DNA from: Gammaproteobacteria bacterium | Lineage (GTDB): Bacteria; Pseudomonadota; Gammaproteobacteria; Eutrophobiales; Eutrophobiaceae | Reading direction: 5' to 3' | NCBI GenBank assembly: GCA_026710545.1 | Contig: JAPOQU010000096.1 | Span: 1 to 64,000 of the forward strand | DNA length: 64,000 nt | Shown here: one piece after another, positions 26,740 through 35,651 of the stretch | How the letters are laid out: every line of letters starts with the position of its first letter | Position numbering within the stretch: position 1 is the first letter of the stretch | The notes under the pieces: model-generated | Databases searched by the model: none | The model's input: the letters and a program-made list of their open reading frames with translations, nothing else | Told to the model about the DNA's origin: nothing | Program-made: the position numbers and the translations under genes

Positions 26740-27018
26740 ATGAAAAAGTTAATTGTACTGATGCTGCTGTCGCTGTTTTCAATGACAACGTGGGCAGAAC
26801 TGAAGTCAGTCACCCTGGCAGTACCCGGCATGGATTGTCCTGTCTGCCCTGTCACGGTACGCAAGGCGCTGGAGAAAGTTGGCGGTGTACTTGAGATTAC
26901 CGTGGATTTGGAAAGCCGAACAGCTACCGTGGATTATGATGATGGCACTGTTGAACCGCATACGTTGACGCAGGCAACAACTGATGCAGGATTTCCTTCA
27001 ACAGTCAGCGGGGAATAA
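26740..27018 (+). CDS. merP: MerP-like periplasmic metal-binding protein
   Basis: A signal peptide is followed by one heavy-metal-associated domain with GMDCPVCPVTVRKALEKV, the CxxC metal site. MerP normally has CAAC; here it is CPVC. It is 92 residues long and lies 13 bases after merT. It would collect metal in the periplasm for MerT. Confidence 0.88.
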   Translation: MKKLIVLMLLSLFSMTTWAELKSVTLAVPGMDCPVCPVTVRKALEKVGGVLEITVDLESRTATVDYDDGTVEPHTLTQATTDAGFPSTVSGE

Positions 27019-27022
27019 CCTC

Positions 27023-27262
27023 ATGGACCAGAATATCATACTGGAATCAGAGATTACCTGTCCCGACTGTAGCCACAAGAAAACGGAGATAATGCCGACA
27101 GATGCCTGCCAGTGGTTTTACCAGTGCGAAAACTGCGAAACGTTGCTGCGGCCAAAACCGGGTGACTGTTGTGTATTCTGTTCCTACGCCACTATGAAAT
27201 GCCCACCGATACAACAGAATGACCCATGCTGTACCAAGCCGGATGATGCACCGGTTAACTAG
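27023..27262 (+). CDS. GDCCVxC-domain metal-binding protein, 79 aa
   Basis: A small cysteine-rich cytoplasmic protein with CPDC, CENC, GDCCVFC and a final CC pair, matching the GDCCVxC domain family that often follows merTP. The frame is open from 26984, but the ATG at 27023 comes four bases after the merP stop with GGGGA before it. It is probably a metal-binding partner of MerT. It ends the pmo-linked run of plus-strand genes. Confidence 0.85.
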   Translation: MDQNIILESEITCPDCSHKKTEIMPTDACQWFYQCENCETLLRPKPGDCCVFCSYATMKCPPIQQNDPCCTKPDDAPVN

Positions 27263-27301
27263 TACTCTTTCAACAGGGTTATCTCTACGATAATATGTAA
27301 T

Positions 27302-27323
27302 GCATACAGATGTTCCTGTATGC
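27302..27323. terminator. Hairpin after the pmo/mer run
   Basis: GCATACAG (27302-27309) and CTGTATGC (27316-27323) form a perfect eight-base stem with a six-base loop, 40 bases after the GDCCVxC gene. Only a weak T-rich stretch follows, so termination is possible but unproven. Confidence 0.45.
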
Positions 27324-27431
27324 CTCATGTATACTATTGTTTTTAACAACTATGTGTGATCGTAAACAGGGGCGCGATTACAGTTGAGATATCATTGAAT
27401 AAAACCATTGCGATACTGAAAGTCAAGGTGT

Positions 27432-29180
27432 GTGTCCAGCAACAAGGAAATGGCATCAAATTCAAGACGGGATAAGAACCAGGGCATGAACAGGATAAAG
27501 AAAATAACACTTGACCCCCGAAATCAGAACTTCTCGGAGGTGATGAGTAATGGTAAGCAGTATGTCGTCCCGCATTTCCAGCGTGACTACTCCTGGGAAG
27601 AAGATCAGTGGGATATATTATGGCAAGACATTGAGGTAGTTCGTACAAGTCGCACGCAGCATTTCATGGGTTACCTGTTGTTACAGACCGACGATGATAG
27701 AGAATTCCGGGTAATCGACGGTCAGCAACGCCTTACTACACTCAGCCTGCTGATTCTAGCCGCTCTCAGCCGAATAGATGCTTTAATCAGGGAAAATGGA
27801 TCAGGCAAAGAAGCAGATCAACAGCGCATGGATACGTGGCGAAATACGTATGTCGGTGTACTCGACACGATCACCATGAAAACTGATGCGAAGCTTAAAT
27901 TAAATAGACATAACAACAAACATTTCCAGGATCTTTCTATCCACCTGGACGTTGTTCAGCAACGCAATGTATTACGTACCAACCGCTGTATCAATAAATG
28001 TTTCGAGTATTTTCGTCATAAGTTTGCTGATGATAATGGCCAAGAGATTGCCAGACGAATTAAGGATATAGAGGAAGGCCTTATATTCACCAGTATTATA
28101 GTTAGCGATGATATTAATGCATATGTTGTCTTTGAGACCCTCAATGCACGGGGTATTCATCTATCACCATCAGATTTGCTCAAAAATTACCTGTTATCCC
28201 AACTTGCTCAGGATGATCGATTTGGAGATGAGAATTTCGATGACTTTGAGGAGCGTTGGAGTTCTATCCTTGAACAATTAGGAGAGCGTGAATTTACGAA
28301 CTTTTTACGCAGCCAATATGGAATTTCTCATTCCCCTTTGCCATCCAAAACTGATCTTTACCGTTCATTGAAGGATAAAGTCAATCATTCAAATCACATA
28401 TTTGAATATATGATTGAGCTTGAAAAATCAGCGCCCTTATATGCCGCGCTACAAAACCATCATGATGAATTCTGGAAAGACATACCCGATGCAAGGGAAC
28501 CTCTGGAGTTATTGAAGACCTTTAATGTGAAGGCGCCCCTAAGTCTTCTGATGGCCGCGTACCAAACGTATGAGCAGCTGGACTTCATCCGGTTGCTGAA
28601 AAAAATTGTCAATTTCTCAATGCGTTACAACATTATCGGAAATCGCCTGCCCAATGCGCAAGAGACACTTTATAACAAAATGGCAAATCAAATTGTCAAA
28701 GGGACAGGTATAAGGGACGTTATACGTATGATTGGTGATTTATACCCTCTTGACGAAACTTTCAAAAGTGATTTTGTCGTCAAAATAATGCCTAGCAGGC
28801 AAAGTACAAAGAAGATCATGCTGATGCTCCGGTTATTGGAACGGCACATCAGCGAGGGAGATTTGCCTTCCAGCGAACTGACTTTAGAGCATATTCTCCC
28901 ATATTCACCTGATGATGAATGGCAGGAATATTTTGGAAGGGATGATTATCTTCAGGCAATTGACCGTCTGGGTAACTTTGCAATCATGCCGGCAACCGGG
29001 AATATGGCTCAGGAATCGTTTAATGAAAAGAAAAGCAAGCTGGCTGAAAGCAATTATAAGATCAACCAACATATTGCCAAGTACCCACGTTGGGACATGG
29101 ATAATCTCAAGGAACACCAGACTTGGCTTGCCAGGCAGGCAGCATCGTTATGGAAAATCAGCGAACTCTCAAGAAAATAA
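27432..29180 (+). CDS. GmrSD-type defence nuclease (DUF262 and DUF1524)
   Basis: The N-terminal DUF262 domain shows PHFQRDYSW (47-55) and DGQQRLTTL (from 96), the ParB-like nucleotide-binding part of GmrS. The C-terminal DUF1524 domain has the HNH-like LEHILPYS (His near 486) and RLGNFAIM. GmrSD enzymes are type IV restriction systems against modified phage DNA; related single proteins are found in many defence islands. The start may be the GTG at 27432 or the ATG at 27450. It is visibly more A+T-rich than its neighbours, a sign of acquisition, and its end overlaps the convergent TRAP gene by 23 bases. Confidence 0.85.
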   Translation: MSSNKEMASNSRRDKNQGMNRIKKITLDPRNQNFSEVMSNGKQYVVPHFQRDYSWEEDQWDILWQDIEVVRTSRTQHFMGYLLLQTDDDREFRVIDGQQRLTTLSLLILAALSRIDALIRENGSGKEADQQRMDTWRNTYVGVLDTITMKTDAKLKLNRHNNKHFQDLSIHLDVVQQRNVLRTNRCINKCFEYFRHKFADDNGQEIARRIKDIEEGLIFTSIIVSDDINAYVVFETLNARGIHLSPSDLLKNYLLSQLAQDDRFGDENFDDFEERWSSILEQLGEREFTNFLRSQYGISHSPLPSKTDLYRSLKDKVNHSNHIFEYMIELEKSAPLYAALQNHHDEFWKDIPDAREPLELLKTFNVKAPLSLLMAAYQTYEQLDFIRLLKKIVNFSMRYNIIGNRLPNAQETLYNKMANQIVKGTGIRDVIRMIGDLYPLDETFKSDFVVKIMPSRQSTKKIMLMLRLLERHISEGDLPSSELTLEHILPYSPDDEWQEYFGRDDYLQAIDRLGNFAIMPATGNMAQESFNEKKSKLAESNYKINQHIAKYPRWDMDNLKEHQTWLARQAASLWKISELSRK

Positions 29181-31017
29181 AATAAAAGCTCAATACGGAT
29201 AATAGAACGAGCAAAACTCGATATATCATCCCACAAATCCGCCAGGAGCGGATTTGCACAGCACATCTCATTGATTTTGGGCCGAATATAGCGGCTGCAA
29301 TACATGCCTGTATAACAACCAGGGCTGCGAACAGTAACGGTGTGCGCCAGGTCCAGTCTTCAACCATCGAGAGTTCCGGTTTGTAGATCACCGCGAAAGG
29401 GATAAGAAAAACAGGAACTGTCAGTTTTAACGCATTGACGGCGGTAGGGAAGAACCTGGAACCGGCCAGTTTGGCCGCAGCCAGCACCCCGACGGCAATA
29501 GGCAGGGTCAGCGTGGAGAACACGGCAAAATAAAACACGAAGAAGTGTGATTGAAATGCAGGGAACCCCAGTTGCTGCAGAAACGGCACCACTGCAAGGG
29601 CCGTTACGACGTAAGCGACGGGGGTAGGCAGGCCCATGCCCAGTATGAGCGTGATGAACATGGCCCCGACCAGCAGAAGCAACGGGGCATCGGGCAGTAT
29701 ATCGACCAGGACCGAGCCGAGACGGCCGGATAAATTTGTCGTTATCATTGTCTGTCCGAGAGGACCGATAGCGATAATCAGCAGCGATAACAGGGTTACC
29801 AGAACGAGCCCTTCCTCCAGCGCGCCGAAAATCTTTTTCGCTGTCGGCCTGTACCTGCCCTGGAACATGGACAGAGCCAACGCAGCGGCGATCCCGCACA
29901 TCCCTGCGATGGATGGGGAGTAGTGCATCAGCAACATGACCAGGACAACCGCAAACGAAACAACAAAAGTAGGCGCAATCCTGAGAACGCTTCCGGCGTC
30001 AAAATTATCAGTCAGCTTCGGGATCTGTTGCCGTCTTGCGTATAGCGACACGCTGATGAATATGCCGGTTAAAAACAGCAGCGCCGGTAACAGTGCGGCG
30101 CCTGCAACCTTTATATAGGGGATGTTGAGCAACGCGGCAATCAAAAACCCGGCCAGCCCAAGTATCGGCGGCATTAGCTGGCCCGCCGTAGAGGCTACCG
30201 CTTCTATAGCTCCGGCCATTGACGCGGAATAACCGTTTTTTTTCATCATGGGTATGGTAAACCGGCCGGTAAGAACCACGTTGGACACAGCCTGCCCCAT
30301 CACCGAGGCGACGATCCCGCTGCCCAGGATCGCCGGATAGGCAGCGCCTCCCGCCACCTTTTTGCCTGATACCTTGCCCAGTTCCAACGCCATCTGCAAT
30401 GCACCGATACTGATCAGTACGCTGGCATAGATGAGCAGGAAATAGATACTGTCAGCAGCCAGTTGCGTCAACAGGAAAAAGCCCTGTGTGGTTCCCAGCC
30501 CGATATAGTTCATAACAAAGCCGGTTTGATAGTGCGGGTGGGTAAACAGGACGTTATCGATATGGTGGCCGTAAAAAAAATAGACGATTGCCAAAGCGAT
30601 AATAGAGGTAAGCAATACCCCCCAGTGCAGCAGGGTGAGCAACAGGATCCCGGCCGTAAATATCAAACCGTAAACCACATCGATGTTCTCGAAAAACGGC
30701 TGGAGCAGCTCCAGCCTGGATACGTTGTAACGGATGTAGACTGCGCCTGTTGCAGCCAGAATGAAACCGGCAACAGCAACGATACACCTGGTGTGAAAGT
30801 ACCTGGCCCTGTTGTCCTGCAGGTGCTCATCCAGCATGTTTCGCAGGCCGAGCAGACCTGACATGATGACGATGCCGAGTACGAAGCTTGAGTAATGGGC
30901 GGGAGAACTGCGCACATAACCGAATAGTGCAACCGCGATAGAACCGGATAACAGCACGCCGGTTGTTACAAACAGGAATTGAACGACGACGCGGGTTTTA
31001 TGCCAATAGATGGGCAT
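29158..31017 (-). CDS. TRAP transporter fused permease (TAXI type)
   Basis: A 619-residue membrane protein with about 16 helices in which the small (DctQ) and large (DctM) TRAP subunits are fused, as usual for TAXI-type systems. GLPTPVAYVVTALAV and the repeated Gly/Ala-rich helices fit DctM. It works with the TAXI binding protein encoded upstream (31167-32231). The last 25 residues look unlike the family and contain a short DNA palindrome (29235-29255), so the C-terminus may have been altered. Cargo is probably a carboxylate or sulfonate given the neighbouring coenzyme M genes. Confidence 0.85.
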   Translation of the reverse strand: MPIYWHKTRVVVQFLFVTTGVLLSGSIAVALFGYVRSSPAHYSSFVLGIVIMSGLLGLRNMLDEHLQDNRARYFHTRCIVAVAGFILAATGAVYIRYNVSRLELLQPFFENIDVVYGLIFTAGILLLTLLHWGVLLTSIIALAIVYFFYGHHIDNVLFTHPHYQTGFVMNYIGLGTTQGFFLLTQLAADSIYFLLIYASVLISIGALQMALELGKVSGKKVAGGAAYPAILGSGIVASVMGQAVSNVVLTGRFTIPMMKKNGYSASMAGAIEAVASTAGQLMPPILGLAGFLIAALLNIPYIKVAGAALLPALLFLTGIFISVSLYARRQQIPKLTDNFDAGSVLRIAPTFVVSFAVVLVMLLMHYSPSIAGMCGIAAALALSMFQGRYRPTAKKIFGALEEGLVLVTLLSLLIIAIGPLGQTMITTNLSGRLGSVLVDILPDAPLLLLVGAMFITLILGMGLPTPVAYVVTALAVVPFLQQLGFPAFQSHFFVFYFAVFSTLTLPIAVGVLAAAKLAGSRFFPTAVNALKLTVPVFLIPFAVIYKPELSMVEDWTWRTPLLFAALVVIQACIAAAIFGPKSMRCAVQIRSWRICGMIYRVLLVLLSVLSFYFIFLRVR

Positions 31018-31042
31018 GGGGACAAGGAAAATGTATTTGACT

Positions 31043-31147
31043 GGATTCCCGCGTGCGCGGGAATGACTCTTCTATATGCCTTACACACCTGATACACTCA
31101 CTGGGTTCCCGTGTGCACGGGAATGACGGAATTATCTGCGGGAATGA
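31043..31147. repeat. Repeats with core ATTCCCGCGTGCGCGGGAAT
   Basis: One full copy at 31043-31067, a diverged one at 31103-31127 (TTCCCGTGTGCACGGGAA) and a partial GCGGGAATGAC near 31138-31147. All are palindromic and end in GAATGAC. They separate the TAXI receptor gene from the permease gene in one operon, so they may tune or stop transcription there. This is a widespread dispersed repeat type in proteobacteria. Confidence 0.85.
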
Positions 31148-31166
31148 CGGGTGACTATACAAGCTT

Positions 31167-32231
31167 CTAGCGCGGATACGTGACCGGAAATTCCTGGTTG
31201 CGATCATCCCACCATCCTAACTCCCGGTAGGCGCGCATGGCCCCCGGATGAACGTTTTCGTCCGTTAATCCGCTCAGCATCAGTTGCGGAGACCACAACT
31301 TCCAGATTGCATGGTATTTTTTCATTTCCGGCCCCAACCGGGCGATGGTCATGATTATATGGTAGGCAAGCTCTTCAGGGAAATCAGGGTGGGACGCCTT
31401 GTATCCCCGGTTTATGGCCGAAGGCAACGGTTCATCCTGGTGCGGCAGGGTACCTGCCGGCAACTCTATCGGCATCCAGGTGGTACGGAACTTCATGTTC
31501 AGTTTTTCCACGACCTCTTTTTCGATTCCCAGATAGTACATTTTTTTTCCGGCAGCCTCGATCTTGCGTACAACCTGCTGGATCAACCAGTGGTTCCGGC
31601 CGGGTTCGGTGCCGAAACTGCCTGCGGCCACATCCGTGACGCCATCGATCAGTTGCTGCGACAGCGCGACCGGTGTCAAGTGGCGGATATCCGTATTTTC
31701 AGGCGTCACGCGGTAACCGTGTTCAAGAAATAACCTTGGGTATACGCCCCAGTCACTTTGGCTTCTCAGGCCGATTGAAACCTGTTTGCCCTGCAGTTGG
31801 GCCAGGCTGCTGACATTTTCCTCGTAGGTGATGAAAACCTTCCCCCCACCCCACCATGCTTCACAGTAGAGCAACTTGAACCTGATAGCGATTTTTTCCG
31901 GTAAAAACTCCTTCAGTTCATCCGACCCGCCATGGAACGCCAACTGGATGATCGTATCTTCGGTATTGAACAGCGTCGTACCCCAGTTTTCCGGGTTCTT
32001 CATCGCGCGGATGTTGTAGATATACCCGGGGGTCTCCTGGGGCAGGAGGACAACGGGATGACGTCCCTGGATCATCCGGTTCATTAATATCGTGTCACCG
32101 GCAAGCGGGCCGGCGTTAAACGGTGCGACGAGAACCGGGACGGTAACAGGTTTGTCCGCAGCCGCGACGTTGACCGGGGAAACGCAGAAAAAAACCGTGG
32201 CAAAAACCAGGCTGATGAATTTAACTTTCAC
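31167..32231 (-). CDS. TAXI-family TRAP solute-binding protein
   Basis: A signal peptide (cleavage after VAAA) precedes a periplasmic binding protein of the TAXI group, 354 residues. It should deliver a small organic anion to the fused permease. The GTG start overlaps the stop of the flavoprotein gene (GTGA), so the transporter is translationally joined to the coenzyme M/CoA genes. Import of a sulfonate or carboxylate related to CoM is a reasonable inference. Confidence 0.85.
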   Translation of the reverse strand: MKVKFISLVFATVFFCVSPVNVAAADKPVTVPVLVAPFNAGPLAGDTILMNRMIQGRHPVVLLPQETPGYIYNIRAMKNPENWGTTLFNTEDTIIQLAFHGGSDELKEFLPEKIAIRFKLLYCEAWWGGGKVFITYEENVSSLAQLQGKQVSIGLRSQSDWGVYPRLFLEHGYRVTPENTDIRHLTPVALSQQLIDGVTDVAAGSFGTEPGRNHWLIQQVVRKIEAAGKKMYYLGIEKEVVEKLNMKFRTTWMPIELPAGTLPHQDEPLPSAINRGYKASHPDFPEELAYHIIMTIARLGPEMKKYHAIWKLWSPQLMLSGLTDENVHPGAMRAYRELGWWDDRNQEFPVTYPR

Positions 32232-33592
32232 CTGTTACCGACTTTGCTGTTGAGGGCGCCTGCCGCCGTTATCATCGGAGATAACACCGGGCTGAACGGC
32301 GGCGCGTAGGCCAGGTCCGCGTTCTCCAGGTCCTCGCAGGTCAACCTGCCCAGAAGAGCAGTCGCCGCGATATCTATCATCTTGTCGGCCTTGCCCGGTC
32401 CGATAACCTGGGCGCCCAGCAACCTGCCACCCTGTTTGTCGGCAACCAGTTTGATTGCCAGACTGTTGCCTCCCGGATAATAGCGCGCACGATCAGACCG
32501 GTTCACATTGACGGACACGGCCTCATAGCCCGCTTGCCGGGCTGCGGTCTCGGACAGTCCGGTACAGGCAACATTGAGATCAAAGGTCTTGAATATTGCG
32601 GTTCCCAATACGCCGGGGAAACTGGCATCGCCCCCCGCGGCATTTTCACCGGCAATCCTGCCCTGCAAATTGGCAATATCCCCCAACGGCAACCAGGTGG
32701 TTTTCCCGGTAACCCGGTCGACAGTCTCACAGCAGTCGCCCGCGGCATAAACGCCCGGGACCCGCGTTTGCATTTTCCTGTCGACCGCGATCGCCCCGGT
32801 TTCACCGATGGCGATCCCGCCGTCTTTCGCCAGGTCAGTGTTTGGTCTGACCCCGATCGCGACCACCACAAGATCGACGTCCCGCTCCAGTCCTGACTCA
32901 GTGGTTACCGATACCACCCTGCCGTTTTCCCCGGTAATCCCGGCCAACCCCTGTCCTGTAATGAGTTCGACATTGTTTTCCACCAAGTGAGCGCTGACCT
33001 GCTGCGCCATTTCCTCATCGAATTTCGGCAGGATGCGGTCAAATTTTTCAATGATGGTCGTTTTTACGTTCAACTCATGGAACGTCTCGGCGAGTTCAAG
33101 GCCGATATACCCTGCCCCAATGATCGCGGCTTTCCCCGGTTTCAGGATATCTATGGTTGATTTGAACCTGTCCAGGTCGGAGATGGAGCGCAGCGTCAAC
33201 ACGCCTTCCAGTTCAATCCCGTCAACGGCCGGAATTATCGGCCTTGCGCCGGTTGCCAGGATGAGCTTGTCATAAGCAGTTGTCTGCGCGCCGTTTACGG
33301 ACAGGTCGTTGACCCGTATTTGCCGGGTTGCTACGTCGATGGCTTCAACCCGGTGCCGGGTCAGGGCACGGATATTATCACTGGCAAACTCCTGCGGCCG
33401 GCGAATGACGATTTTATCCCTGTTTTCAATGACACCGCTCAATACATAGGGTTGGCCGCATGCCGAATAGGAGACTTCCGTTTCATCCTGGTACACGACA
33501 ATATCCAGATCCGGCCTCATTCTCCGGGCTTTGGCAGCCGCCTTGGCACCTGCTGCTACTCCTCCTATTATTACCAGTCGTTCTGCCATCAT
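32228..33592 (-). CDS. CoA-disulfide-reductase-like flavoprotein
   Basis: A 454-residue FAD/NAD(P)H pyridine nucleotide-disulfide oxidoreductase. It has the FAD motif GGVAAGAKAAAKARR, the single redox Cys in YSACGQPY (the CoA disulfide reductase arrangement, not the CxxxxC pair), an NAD(P)H motif GAGYIGLELAE and GVYAAGDC. The family reduces CoA disulfides, persulfides or NADH/O2. Its placement in a CoM operon makes it a candidate for the reductive step that releases free CoM thiol, or for cleaving a CoM thioether. The frame is open from a TTG at 33610; the ATG at 33592, eight bases past the previous stop, is preferred. Confidence 0.8.
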   Translation of the reverse strand: MMAERLVIIGGVAAGAKAAAKARRMRPDLDIVVYQDETEVSYSACGQPYVLSGVIENRDKIVIRRPQEFASDNIRALTRHRVEAIDVATRQIRVNDLSVNGAQTTAYDKLILATGARPIIPAVDGIELEGVLTLRSISDLDRFKSTIDILKPGKAAIIGAGYIGLELAETFHELNVKTTIIEKFDRILPKFDEEMAQQVSAHLVENNVELITGQGLAGITGENGRVVSVTTESGLERDVDLVVVAIGVRPNTDLAKDGGIAIGETGAIAVDRKMQTRVPGVYAAGDCCETVDRVTGKTTWLPLGDIANLQGRIAGENAAGGDASFPGVLGTAIFKTFDLNVACTGLSETAARQAGYEAVSVNVNRSDRARYYPGGNSLAIKLVADKQGGRLLGAQVIGPGKADKMIDIAATALLGRLTCEDLENADLAYAPPFSPVLSPMITAAGALNSKVGNR

Positions 33593-33599
33593 TCTCTCA

Positions 33600-35651
33600 T
33601 CATCCGGCAAGTATTCTTACGTCGACCACGGTAAACTCATCCCCGTGGGCGATGACCGGGTTCATGTCAACCTGCTCAATCCAGCCCGATTCATCTATCC
33701 ACCGGGAAAAATCGGCGATCAACCGGGCAAGTGTATCCCGGTTAATCGGCACGTTACCCCGGTAGCCATCCAACACTTGCCGGCCCTTTATTTCATCCAG
33801 CATATCATGCGCCATTTCCACGCTGACGGGCGCAAGACGCAATGCTACGTCTTTAAGCACTTCCACCATTGTACCGCCGATGCCGAACGTGATGACCGGC
33901 CCGAAATTGTCATCCCGGGTTGCTCCCAGCAACAACTCCACGCCGGCCGTAATCTGCTGCTGCACCAGGAACGGCCCGCTGCCGAACAGGGATTCCATTT
34001 TATCGGCTGTTGACATCAACTCTCGCGCTGAAGAAATTCCGACCTTGACCGCTCCGGCATCGGATTTATGTATCAAATCCGGGCGTATGGCTTTAATCAC
34101 CAGGGGGTAAGCCGCATGTTTGCTGACAGAACGCAGTTCGGCTGCTCCGTTTACATAATGCCAGCGTGCTGTATTAATCCCCTCTTCCTGAATAAGAGTC
34201 AATGCAATGTCCATCGGTACCCATTCATTAGCGGAAACCCGGTCAGGGCGGGGACGCTTATTCGGACCGGCGCCGATATTCCCGGGCCTGGAGCCGATAC
34301 AGGCGGCGATGGTTTTGGCCGTTCGCAGCGGCCAGGGGTGGACGGGAATCCCGTTATCCTGCAGTTTCTTTTTATTATTGTCCGCCTCGGGCCCGGCAAC
34401 CCAGCACACATGTACAGGTTTAGCCTTTTTATTTGCCTTTGCCGACCGATACTCCTGGATGACACGCTCGGTGACTTCGGGCATTATTGCCGAACGTTGC
34501 AGCAGGACGGGCAAGATAATATCGACTTCATCGGATTCCGTTAACAACCGGATTGCCGAACCGTACATCTCGGTAAAGCGGTGCCACTGGGTAGTAACGT
34601 CGACCGGGTTTGCCGAGCTGCCCTGATCAGGTAAAAAAGCGCTTATTTTCTCCTGTAATCCCCCTGATAAGGCAGGCACTTCAAGGCCGTAATCGGTTAG
34701 CAAATCGGTCAACTCGACTCCTGTCCCACCCGAATTGGTGATGATTGCCACGCGTTTTCCCTTGTGGAACGGTTGCTTGTCCAGCGCCGCCGCGGTATCC
34801 AGCAGGGTCTGGCCGTCGGTTACCAGGTGCGCGCCGGCCTGGCGCAGTGCCGCCGCCGTTACCGCGTAATCACCGGCGAGCGCCGCGGTGTGGCTGGCGG
34901 CGGCGCGCTGCCCCGAGCCGGTCCTGCCGGTCTTTAATATGACTACCGGCCTGGTTTCAGTGGTCCGGTTTATCTCATCGAATAATGCGCGCCCGTCAGT
35001 TATGGATTCTATCAGCATGGCAATGACCCGCGTGTCAGGGTCATTGCGCAGGAAGGAAAGCAGTTCGATTTCGTTGATATCAATTTTATTTCCCGGCGCG
35101 ATCACCTTGGCAAAACCGATTTCTCCCAGTTTTGAACGGGTAAACGCGGCCATGCCGTACGCTCCGCTCTGGGTAATCAACGACACCCCGCCTTTCTCGG
35201 GCAGACCCAGTCCCAGGGAAGCGTTCAACCCCAGGTGTGTGTTAATTACACCGAAGCAGTTGGGCCCGAGCAAACGTAAATTCCCTTTAGCGGCGATTTC
35301 GGCAATCGATCGTTCAAGCGCCGTTCCTTTTTCCCCGGTTTCTGCAAAACCGCCGCTGATTATCACGGCCGTTGCGACCCCTGCCTCAACGCACTCTTCA
35401 ATAACCTGCGGCGCCGCGCCGGGTGGCGTGGTCAGGATCGCCAGGTCAACCGGGCACGGGGTATCTTTAACGGATGGGTATGTCTGAAGCCCAAGTATCA
35501 TTTCCTGTTTCGGGTTGATTGGATAGATGTTTCCCGGATAGGCGTTGACCAGGTTCTGCATGAAAAGATAACCCAGTTTTCCCTCGGTACCGGAAGCGCC
35601 GATCACCGCGACATGGTCAGCGCATAACAGGCGTTCAGCCCAGCCGCTCAT
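33600..35651 (-). CDS. NDP-forming acyl-CoA synthetase, 683 aa
   Basis: A fused alpha-beta acyl-CoA synthetase: CoA-binding Rossmann domain (IGASGTEGKLG near residue 18), succinyl-CoA ligase-like domain with the phosphohistidine loop ASHTAALAGDYAV, and a C-terminal ATP-grasp domain. The family makes an acyl-CoA from a carboxylic acid and ATP, giving ADP. The ATG at 35651 overlaps the previous stop (ATGA). In this context the acid may be acetate, a ketone-derived acid or a CoM-linked carboxylate from alkene oxidation; the substrate is not visible. Confidence 0.85.
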   Translation of the reverse strand: MSGWAERLLCADHVAVIGASGTEGKLGYLFMQNLVNAYPGNIYPINPKQEMILGLQTYPSVKDTPCPVDLAILTTPPGAAPQVIEECVEAGVATAVIISGGFAETGEKGTALERSIAEIAAKGNLRLLGPNCFGVINTHLGLNASLGLGLPEKGGVSLITQSGAYGMAAFTRSKLGEIGFAKVIAPGNKIDINEIELLSFLRNDPDTRVIAMLIESITDGRALFDEINRTTETRPVVILKTGRTGSGQRAAASHTAALAGDYAVTAAALRQAGAHLVTDGQTLLDTAAALDKQPFHKGKRVAIITNSGGTGVELTDLLTDYGLEVPALSGGLQEKISAFLPDQGSSANPVDVTTQWHRFTEMYGSAIRLLTESDEVDIILPVLLQRSAIMPEVTERVIQEYRSAKANKKAKPVHVCWVAGPEADNNKKKLQDNGIPVHPWPLRTAKTIAACIGSRPGNIGAGPNKRPRPDRVSANEWVPMDIALTLIQEEGINTARWHYVNGAAELRSVSKHAAYPLVIKAIRPDLIHKSDAGAVKVGISSARELMSTADKMESLFGSGPFLVQQQITAGVELLLGATRDDNFGPVITFGIGGTMVEVLKDVALRLAPVSVEMAHDMLDEIKGRQVLDGYRGNVPINRDTLARLIADFSRWIDESGWIEQVDMNPVIAHGDEFTVVDVRILAG

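Noticed and set aside
26376-27018. A mercury resistance operon
   Set aside because: No merA or merR; the pair is embedded behind copper genes, so mercury resistance is not asserted.
31043-31147. A CRISPR array
   Set aside because: Two or three palindromic, diverging repeats without regular spacers or cas genes.
32228-33592. A second 2-ketopropyl-CoM carboxylase
   Set aside because: It lacks the CxxxxC pair and the FLNPTH block; it has the single Cys of CoA disulfide reductases.
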